Of a stretch of 64,000 bases of DNA, positions 58,010-64,000 are shown piece by piece. The notes under the pieces are model-generated. The model was given only the letters and a program-made list of their open reading frames with translations, was not told the origin of the DNA and ran no database searches. Both the position numbers and the translations under genes were made by a program. Each line of letters begins with the position of its first letter. The stretch's first letter is position 1. The DNA lies in contig NZ_JAUCES010000005.1 in the NCBI RefSeq assembly GCF_030348825.1, forward strand, positions 2,542,001 through 2,606,000. Reading direction: 5' to 3'. This DNA comes from Fictibacillus sp. b24 (GTDB taxonomy: Bacteria; Bacillota; Bacilli; Bacillales; Fictibacillaceae).

Positions 58010-58570
58010 TTGAATTCATACGATCATTTCCCCCTCATTGAAACAGAACGACTTCGGCTCAGACCTGTTCTTGAGTCTGATGCGAAGGAAATCTTTGAAA
58101 CGTTCTCCGATGGGGATGCCCTTCAATACTATGGTATGGAACCATTAAAGACTGAAGATGAAGCACTTGAGCTGATTGCAGCATTTGAAAAGGGATTTAC
58201 AACGGGCAGCGCGATTCGTTGGGGTATTGTAAGGAAAGAAGAAGACAAACTGATTGGCACATGCGGTTTTCATAATTGGAGCAAGTCTGACCGCCGAACA
58301 GAACTAGGATATGAACTTGGCCGCAAGTATTGGCACAATGGCTTTATGAATGAAGCGTTAAAGGCCATTCTGCATTACGGCTTTAATGGGATGGAATTTA
58401 ACAGAATTGCAGCTGTTATCAGACCAGAAAATTCATCTTCCCGCGCACTTGTAAAAAAGCTCGGATTCCATGAAGAAGCGCTTTTAAAAGAGCACCAAAG
58501 AGCGGGCGATCAATTTTATGATATGTACATCTATTCATTGTTAAAGAAGAACGCTCAACTATCTAACTGA
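58010..58570 (+). CDS. GNAT acetyltransferase (RimJ-like)
   Basis: A 186-aa protein. LIETERLRLRPVLESDAKEI at the start, GTCGFHNWSKSDRRTELGYE, then LGRKYWHNGFMNEALKAILH and IRPENSSSRALVKKLGFHEE (acetyl-CoA site). Such enzymes acetylate protein N-termini or small amines. TTG 58010 follows AGGAGG at 7 nt. It is the second gene of an operon with the HD-GYP gene. Confidence 0.92.
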   Translation: MNSYDHFPLIETERLRLRPVLESDAKEIFETFSDGDALQYYGMEPLKTEDEALELIAAFEKGFTTGSAIRWGIVRKEEDKLIGTCGFHNWSKSDRRTELGYELGRKYWHNGFMNEALKAILHYGFNGMEFNRIAAVIRPENSSSRALVKKLGFHEEALLKEHQRAGDQFYDMYIYSLLKKNAQLSN

Positions 58571-58661
58571 TCGTTAATACAAGAACTGGATTTATTAAGA
58601 TTCAGTTTTCGTATGTATGTAGAAACATTTTTAGTTTTAGCAATAGAACGGTTTCCATGAA

Positions 58662-58714
58662 GTGGCTCACCGCACTCCCCCCAGGAAAGCGATCATCCTG
58701 TAACGGAGATCAAC
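58662..58714. repeat. 130-bp repeat, right-end fragment
   Basis: GTGGCTCACCGCACTCCCCC then GGAAAGCGATCATCCTGTAA and ATCAAC match the right end of the copy at 58784 almost exactly, 70 bp before it. Confidence 0.75.
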
Positions 58715-58783
58715 CACTTCCATATACATATTTTTAAATGCTGACTTGCTAGAGTGATTCCCTTTAAAAAGTCTTCCATGTTA

Positions 58784-58912
58784 GTTGATAGGAGTGCAAG
58801 GTGCGAGACTCCTGGGGGATTAGCGGGACAGGTGAGACACCTAACAGCGCAGAGCGCTAGGTGGCTCACCGCACGCCCCCCGGAAAGCGAGCATCCTGTA
58901 ACGGAGATCAAC
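58784..58912. repeat. Bacillaceae 130-bp palindromic repeat, full copy 4 (variant)
   Basis: 129 bp bounded by GTTGAT and ATCAAC. Blocks GCGAGACTCCTGGGGGATTA and GCCCCCCGGAAAGCGAGC differ from the other copies (GGGGG in place of CGGG), so it belongs to a divergent subtype. The loop holds CTAACAGCGCAGAGCGCTAG. Confidence 0.82.
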
Positions 58913-59012
58913 CACTTCCACCTACAAAGATAATCCCTTCTCTTTTTATTCCTCTCTTCATGTTTCAAAATACTATTCTAGAGGTATGAAAAGGAAAAAG
59001 GAGGTATTTCAC

Positions 59013-59375
59013 ATGGAACAAAAAGAAACGTTCTTTGTAACAGCAAAAGGCGACATTCAGCCCCTGCCTACTGATGATCACGTTCACTATTTTGAAATAC
59101 AAGCAACCTATGACGAAAAGCAGCAGCTGGAGCACCTGTTCACACAGATGCATGCAAACAATAAACAGGAAGGCTTGGATATCTTCTCACCAAAACGGCA
59201 TTTTTCCGAGTCCCATGCTGAATACCATCGTGGAAAAGACAGCAAACTGGTATATGAATTATTTAGATACATCTACTTGTTAGGTACAGAAAAAACAAAG
59301 CGAGATGTTGAAGAGATGAATGTTTTGCCTGAATTATATGAAGCAAGTCACTCAACAATTGAAAAAGTAAAATAG
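59013..59375 (+). CDS. 120-aa protein, unknown
   Basis: A 120-aa protein (TYDEKQQLEHLFTQMHANNK; HAEYHRGKDSKLVYELFRYI; LLGTEKTKRDVEEMNVLPEL). AAGGAGG lies 10 nt upstream of the ATG. Well-behaved coding sequence, mostly helical. No family recognised. Confidence 0.75.
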   Translation: MEQKETFFVTAKGDIQPLPTDDHVHYFEIQATYDEKQQLEHLFTQMHANNKQEGLDIFSPKRHFSESHAEYHRGKDSKLVYELFRYIYLLGTEKTKRDVEEMNVLPELYEASHSTIEKVK

Positions 59376-59402
59376 CACCGGATTTCTTCTCCGGTGCTTT
59401 TC
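59374..59402 (+). terminator. Terminator overlapping the stop of the 120-aa gene
   Basis: GCACCGG (59375-59381) and CCGGTGC (59391-59397) form a 7-bp stem followed by TTTT. Its stem begins in the TAG stop codon. Confidence 0.85.
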
Positions 59403-59412
59403 CTATCTTAAC

Positions 59413-59829
59413 TTATTCCCACTCTATCGATCCATCCACTTTCACCCAAAAACGTACAATACCTAAATCGTCTAACGCGTGCTTAATTTTTTCCGCTTTT
59501 TCACGGTATAACGGCGTATCTGGGTTTGCGAGCACCAATGTTTTGGCGGGATTTTTCTCGTGACTGCTCAGCAGGTTTATAAACTGCGAACAAAAATCAT
59601 CTCTATTTTCACTTTTCGAAACTTCTTCTAACTCTGATAAGTTGCCTTGAGCTGCAATTAACAGTGTATGATATTCATTTGCTGCCGCTAAATCTACGCC
59701 TGGTATGTCACCCATTCTTCCTGTTTCATATCCTTCACGTTTTAAATAAGCTTTCACTGCCGATATCACTTCTGATTTATTCATAACAAATGCCTCTGCA
59801 CTTATAAATGGATGGTTTTGTAAAGCCAA
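59413..59829 (-). CDS. 138-aa protein, unknown, restriction-endonuclease-like core possible
   Basis: A 138-aa protein; TTG 59829 with AAGGAG at 8 nt, or ATG 59784 with AGAGG. VKAYLKREGYETGRMGDIPG, VDLAAANEYHTLLIAAQGNL and KTLVLANPDTPLYREKAEKI then WVKVDGSIEWE. The D(x)n E-x-Q-like order resembles small nuclease-fold proteins, but this is weak. Single gene. Confidence 0.7.
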   Translation of the reverse strand: MALQNHPFISAEAFVMNKSEVISAVKAYLKREGYETGRMGDIPGVDLAAANEYHTLLIAAQGNLSELEEVSKSENRDDFCSQFINLLSSHEKNPAKTLVLANPDTPLYREKAEKIKHALDDLGIVRFWVKVDGSIEWE

Positions 59830-60025
59830 AATCATCACTCCTTTTCATCTATACAACTTTCGAATCTATTCAATACCGATAGAGGGGTACTAAATGTCGT
59901 TTACCCGTATTTTTTATACAAAAAACCGCTCTGCAAGGAATATTCTGCAAAAGAGAAACTTCTTTCCCCTTTAAACGTATTTAATTTAATATATAAATAA
60001 GAAACTTTACTTGGGGGATTCACAC

Positions 60026-61273
60026 ATGGCTCAAAAAGCAGAAAAACAAAATCAATCCCGAATATGGACCATCTTAGCGGGTGTTGGGTTGTTTTTAATG
60101 AGTAAATTAAAATGGGTGTTCGGTCTATTAAAATTAGGCAAGTTTGCAACACTCATTTCGATGTTTATATCACTTGGTGCCTATGCGGCTTTTTATGGCT
60201 GGAAATTTGCAGTTGCCATCGTTTATTTAATTTTTGTTCATGAGATGGGCCATTTAGTCGCCGCTAAGCAAAAAGGGATAAAAACATCACCTGCGATATT
60301 TATACCATTTATGGGTGCGGCTATCGGCATGAAAGAAATGCCTAAAAATGCTAAAGATGAAGCCTATATCGCTTATGCCGGACCATTATTCGGACTTCTA
60401 TCGTTCTTGCCAGCGGTATTTCTTTATGAAACTACAGGACAGCCGTTCTGGGGACTTGTTATCTTTTTAGGGGCGTTAATCAATTTATTTAACTTATTCC
60501 CTGTTTCACCTCTAGATGGAGGCCGAATTGTCGGTGTGTTATCAACGAAGATTTGGTTTATTGGTCTTCTAATCGTTATACCGTACTTATTCATCTCACC
60601 TGATCCGATTATTTTCTTAATTTTCTTGTTCGGCATTCTGACATGGTGGAAACGGGTTCGTGAAGACTTTGAGCAAAACAAGACAAAAGAGACGCTCGTA
60701 TTATTTGAAGCTGAACAAAGAAAGCTTGCGGACATTCAAAAAGAGATGGATGAATATCGTGAAATGCCGAACTTCGGGTATATTATCGGTACTTACCTGG
60801 AAGATGTACGCGTGGCAAAAGACAGACTAAAACGAAATATCCCATCCGGATATGCGTTCCCTGTTTTACAAGATAAGAAAAAGATTAAAAAGCATAGTAC
60901 ATTAGTAGAGATTGAAATGTTGAACAATCGTGAGCGTTTCATACAAACATTGCAGGAGGAATATGAAACCAATCGCCGCCAGAGAGATCATGTGCTAGAA
61001 ACATATCGTGAAGCAGACCCTGAAGGTGTTGCCAGCATTCCTGAACTTCCAATGTTCAGCCACACTGCTTATTTTGAAGCTTATGAAAAAAGCTTGCTAG
61101 AGGAAAAAGCAAAAACAGAAAAGCTCTTTGACCAAAGAAAAAATTATTATGTTTCTACTACAAAAACGAAGATCGTCGTGCTGATCATGTATTTATTATT
61201 AGCTGGTGTGTTATCCGCATTTGTTGTATACGGAAACCACCTTATGGATGCCAACAGATTTTTAATAAGCTAA
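60026..61273 (+). CDS. Site-2 protease-type metalloprotease (M50)
   Basis: A 415-aa membrane protein. HEMGH (72-76) is the zinc motif in the second membrane helix and LDGGR (163-167, in NLFPVSPLDGGRIVG) supplies the third ligand, as in S2P-family proteases. A helical cytosolic region (about 215-375) with coiled coil and a final membrane helix follow. ATG 60026 follows GGGGG at 8 nt. Intramembrane cleavage of an unknown substrate is expected. Confidence 0.9.
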   Translation: MAQKAEKQNQSRIWTILAGVGLFLMSKLKWVFGLLKLGKFATLISMFISLGAYAAFYGWKFAVAIVYLIFVHEMGHLVAAKQKGIKTSPAIFIPFMGAAIGMKEMPKNAKDEAYIAYAGPLFGLLSFLPAVFLYETTGQPFWGLVIFLGALINLFNLFPVSPLDGGRIVGVLSTKIWFIGLLIVIPYLFISPDPIIFLIFLFGILTWWKRVREDFEQNKTKETLVLFEAEQRKLADIQKEMDEYREMPNFGYIIGTYLEDVRVAKDRLKRNIPSGYAFPVLQDKKKIKKHSTLVEIEMLNNRERFIQTLQEEYETNRRQRDHVLETYREADPEGVASIPELPMFSHTAYFEAYEKSLLEEKAKTEKLFDQRKNYYVSTTKTKIVVLIMYLLLAGVLSAFVVYGNHLMDANRFLIS

Positions 61274-61279
61274 CGCCTT

Positions 61280-61304
61280 AACACCTCGTACTTGAGGTGT
61301 TTTT
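61280..61304 (+). terminator. Terminator after M50 protease gene
   Basis: AACACCTC (61280-61287) and GAGGTGTT (61294-61301) are perfect arms followed by TTTTT on the plus strand. Confidence 0.88.
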
Positions 61305-61469
61305 CTTATGCCCTCCTTTTGACCTGTGCTCTCTTCTTTTTTAGTTCATTGGATAGAGAACCGCTTTTTTCATGAGTGATATTTGGCTTATCTTTAAGAC
61401 GTTTAACAGGAAACTGTAAAAAATGCACGAATTGTGAAGAAAAATAGAAAATAAGGAGCGACTAAAGAA

Positions 61470-62489
61470 ATGGGAAATGTACTAAAAATCCTCTTTTCAC
61501 TTGCGATGTTACTTGGAATGTTCACAAACACCGCTTCTGCTGAAGAAGGAACGAACGCTAATGTTGTTGGACAAGATTTGTACGTGGATGTTGCTGCTGC
61601 AACACTCTGGGTAGGACCAAATGCTGCAAGACCTTTAGATGAGCCATCCCTATCAAACCCTGTAGATCTAAGAAGCTGGACGACGGGAATGTCTTATGAG
61701 GAAAAACTATGGTTAGTCGGTGAGCTTGAAACACAAGCACTTTACGGACAAAAAGTACGTGTTTTAGAACAGCAAGGCGATTGGGTAAAAGTAGCGGTCT
61801 ATGGCCAGCCAACACCGCGAAACACACTAGGTTATCCAGGTTGGATGCCCCTTGCACAATTGACATCATCTGATCGATTTAAACATGCAGAAGGAAAGCC
61901 TTTTGCCCTAATCACAAGTCCTACAGCCTGGCTCTCAAAAGCACCTTTCGGACATAAGAATGACCTTGAGTTAAGTTATAATACGAGACTTCCTGTTTTA
62001 AAGGAACTTTCAAACACGATAGCTGTTTTAACACCTCAAGGAAAAGTTCGCTGGCTTGATGCGAAAGACGCAAAAGTGTATACAAGTGAAAGTGATATTC
62101 CTGTTCCAACTGGTGAAGCACTTGTGGAAGAAGCGAAAAAGTTTATCGGCCTTCCTTATCTTTGGGCAGGTGCAGCTGGATTTGGTTTCGATTGCTCAGG
62201 ATTTACACACACGGTCCATAAAGCAAACGGCATCACAATTCCTAGAGACTCAGGTCCACAGTCGAGAGATGGATTGATTGTGGATAAAGATAAGCTTCAG
62301 CCAGGGGATTTAATGTTCTTTGCTTATGATGAAGGGAAAGGGCGTGTCCATCATGTTGCCATGTACGCTGGAAACGGGATGATGATTCACTCGCCAAACA
62401 CTGCCTCAACCGTACGTTTGGACCCTATTTCTACACCTGCTTATGCAGTTGAGTTCTCAGGCGCAAGACGTTACTTGCCACAGCAATAG
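61470..62489 (+). CDS. Secreted NlpC/P60 endopeptidase with SH3 domains (YkfC-like)
   Basis: A 339-aa exported protein: signal peptide 1-24 (ending TASA), SH3b-like domains about 35-200 (including QKVRVLEQQGDWVKVAVYGQ) and a C-terminal NlpC/P60 domain with Cys242 (FDCSGFTHTVH), His295 (RVHHVAMYAGNG) and His307. The arrangement matches YkfC-type gamma-D-glutamyl-L-diamino acid endopeptidases that cut peptidoglycan stem peptides. AAGGAG lies 10 nt upstream. Confidence 0.92.
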   Translation: MGNVLKILFSLAMLLGMFTNTASAEEGTNANVVGQDLYVDVAAATLWVGPNAARPLDEPSLSNPVDLRSWTTGMSYEEKLWLVGELETQALYGQKVRVLEQQGDWVKVAVYGQPTPRNTLGYPGWMPLAQLTSSDRFKHAEGKPFALITSPTAWLSKAPFGHKNDLELSYNTRLPVLKELSNTIAVLTPQGKVRWLDAKDAKVYTSESDIPVPTGEALVEEAKKFIGLPYLWAGAAGFGFDCSGFTHTVHKANGITIPRDSGPQSRDGLIVDKDKLQPGDLMFFAYDEGKGRVHHVAMYAGNGMMIHSPNTASTVRLDPISTPAYAVEFSGARRYLPQQ

Positions 62490-62497
62490 TTGAATAC

Positions 62498-62536
62498 AAA
62501 AAGCAGATCACACATGGAAGCGTGATCTGCTTTTTT
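62498..62536. terminator. Bidirectional terminator between convergent genes
   Basis: AAAAGCAGATCAC and GTGATCTGCTTTT are perfect arms with T-runs on both strands, between the NlpC/P60 gene and the last gene. Confidence 0.9.
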
Positions 62537-62538
62537 GT

Positions 62539-64000
62539 TTATTGCAATCCTTCAATTGTTATTTCTGTTACTGGAAGAAACGCTTCACCTGTATTTTGGT
62601 AGGTTACGCTCACTTTATCCTCTTCTTTTAAATAGATCGCAAGCGGATTGCTTTCAGAAGAAACGATATAGCTTTGGCGATTATCCAATAGAAACGATAC
62701 TGTTGTGTAATCCCCAAACTTTTCTTTATACACACGTAGCACTGTGCCAGTAACTTTCTTTTCTTCAGCCTCAGAAGTTCCATCCACTGAACCGCCGCCT
62801 CTTTGCAATGCAGTTTTGTACTGTTTTAAAGCAGCATTAGGTGTATTGCCGTAGACTGATATTTCAGGATTCGCAGCTGACACAATAAAATAGTTTTGTA
62901 GAAATCCGTTTGAATCTAGCACTGGAGTTAACCAGCTTGCTTCACCATAAAAGTTGTAGAGAATCGGCATTTCACCGTTCCATTTCTTTTCAATAAACTT
63001 TTTCTCAATGATTTCTAGCGCACCTTCTGAATCCATGTATGATTCTTCAAGATTACCAGTGTAATATGTCGCTTTCCCGCTTCTTGCATTGGTCAATGAG
63101 TAACCAAGCATAGAATCTACTCCCTCTTTCGGGCTTGTAAAATCAGTAAAGTAATACATATCACCATTTTCATCAAAAATTGGACTTACATTCGCTTCTG
63201 TTCCTTCATCAGAAGGCAGTTTCACATCTTTTTTGCCAAAAATGCTGTTCAGAAACCCGTGTACGTAATTACCAAAGTAACTGTTCTGCAGACTTACGGT
63301 TTCAGGTGATACGGCTCCATCAATAAATGCAGGAATGTCTTTTAAACGATAGTCTTGTGTCTTTCCGTTTTGCGGGTCTGTTACAACGATTCCTTCAACT
63401 TTAAACCCGTTACGAGCAGAAATAAATTCTCCGTATGAACGGATGTAAAAAGGTTTTCCCTCATCATCGATCTCAAGCTGTGGATCTCCATAGAAAATGT
63501 ATTTCGGGAAGCTTGAGCGCATGTGACGTTCAATGTTTTTATTGAAGTACGAAGATGGTGTATAGGCCATTTCTGATTTTATGAACTTCGGATTTGCTGT
63601 TGAATCGGTGGCACTTAAAGTGAAATAGCCAGGCGTCACATCACCGTTCCACCATTTAAAAAGTCCTGAGAACTCAACTGGTGCAATATACACATATTCC
63701 CCGTTCACTTTCTGAATTTGAAGGTTACCTAGTTCATAAAAGCTTGTATTTGGTACTTGGCCAAACGACTTCCTCATTTTGTTTCGTGCAAACTTAGGCG
63801 GAACACTTGCAGGCGTCTCTTTTTCATCAAAAGATTCAATCTCTGTCTTTTGTGCCATTGTTGACGACTGATATTTTTCTTCAGCATTAAACAAACCAGC
63901 TGATAAAAAATAAATACCAATCATTAAACTTAATACAAAGAGCGCCGCTTTAATCAACTGCTCTTTACCCTTGGCAATGAAAGCACCCAGCGCAGTGATG
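62539..64000 (-). CDS. Large membrane-anchored protein, unknown (runs off right edge)
   Basis: The reading frame stays open to the window edge (487 codons seen), continuing ITALGAFIAKGKEQ before a TTG at 63957, which is therefore probably not the start. A membrane helix (LIKAALFVLSLMIGIYFLSA) precedes a large extracytoplasmic beta-rich domain (KYIFYGDPQLEIDDEGKPFY; SPIFDENGDMYYFTDFTSPK) and a C-terminal small beta domain (VTGTVLRVYKEKFGDYTTVS). No family recognised. Confidence 0.75.
   Translation of the reverse strand, partial: ITALGAFIAKGKEQLIKAALFVLSLMIGIYFLSAGLFNAEEKYQSSTMAQKTEIESFDEKETPASVPPKFARNKMRKSFGQVPNTSFYELGNLQIQKVNGEYVYIAPVEFSGLFKWWNGDVTPGYFTLSATDSTANPKFIKSEMAYTPSSYFNKNIERHMRSSFPKYIFYGDPQLEIDDEGKPFYIRSYGEFISARNGFKVEGIVVTDPQNGKTQDYRLKDIPAFIDGAVSPETVSLQNSYFGNYVHGFLNSIFGKKDVKLPSDEGTEANVSPIFDENGDMYYFTDFTSPKEGVDSMLGYSLTNARSGKATYYTGNLEESYMDSEGALEIIEKKFIEKKWNGEMPILYNFYGEASWLTPVLDSNGFLQNYFIVSAANPEISVYGNTPNAALKQYKTALQRGGGSVDGTSEAEEKKVTGTVLRVYKEKFGDYTTVSFLLDNRQSYIVSSESNPLAIYLKEEDKVSVTYQNTGEAFLPVTEITIEGLQ

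Noticed and set aside
58693-58968. Minus-strand open frame of 91 codons
   Set aside because: It is made of two copies of the 130-bp repeat and starts without a ribosome site.

Overview
The window is chromosomal DNA of an endospore-forming, AT-rich Firmicute of the family Bacillaceae. The evidence is a three-gene Ger germinant receptor operon, a SleL-like cortex hydrolase, YteA, YtxH and IDEAL-domain proteins, T-box and TPP riboswitch regulation, Shine-Dalgarno sites of the AGGAGG type with frequent GTG and TTG starts, and copies of the roughly 130-bp palindromic repeat common in Bacillaceae intergenic regions. A Fictibacillus- or Bacillus-like host is an inference; no marker gene in the window fixes the genus.

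Layout: 1-1148 is the 5' part of a secreted multidomain, nuclease-like protein that runs off the left edge. 1364-6283 holds an SRAP protein, a small membrane protein and the germination operon (A, C, B order). 6632-9980 is core metabolism and regulation (acyl-CoA thioesterase, 6-phosphogluconate dehydrogenase, DegV, MarR). 10590-14457 has a WYL regulator, YdjO, YtxH and the Fe(II) efflux ATPase PfeT behind a Fur/PerR-like box. 14660-17570 has an ABC-2 exporter divergent from a TetR regulator, with two matching 28-bp operators, and a Nudix hydrolase. 17882-20898 has the YkaA/Pit phosphate module and a dicarboxylate/glutamate symporter. 21021-22746 is an archaeal-type ProRS gene with its own promoter and T-box leader. 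24471-29745 is a LacI-controlled catabolic operon (sugar isomerase, two Gfo/Idh/MocA dehydrogenases, ThuA). 33498-34889 is an unusual HTH regulator / 70-aa protein / ClpP operon. 35391-38548 is a thiazole-pyrimidine salvage operon thiD-thiM-thiE-thiW under a TPP riboswitch. 41458-47172 holds SteT, a DeoR-type regulator, YkvI and a diguanylate cyclase. 47344-64000 is a mixed region with a lone holin, a FlgM-like protein, a purine permease, MazG, DUF402, GrpB, isochorismatase, LysE, YteA, HD-GYP, GNAT, site-2 protease and NlpC/P60 genes. It ends in a large membrane-anchored protein that runs off the right edge.

No rRNA, tRNA, CRISPR array, prophage or complete insertion sequence was recognised. 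The most unusual signals are non-coding. (1) Six copies of a 9-mer sit at an exact 21-bp period upstream of the DeoR-type gene. (2) A short GGGGTCAGACCCC element family sits within about 10 bp of the stop codons of five minus-strand genes, and one copy lies in frame inside thiM. (3) Paired palindromes look like operators for the TetR, LacI and HTH/ClpP loci. (4) A nested pair of palindromes lies in the gap at 53449-53514. The sequence does not show a clearly new defence or mobile system. The HTH/70-aa/ClpP operon and the phased array are the best candidates for something undescribed.
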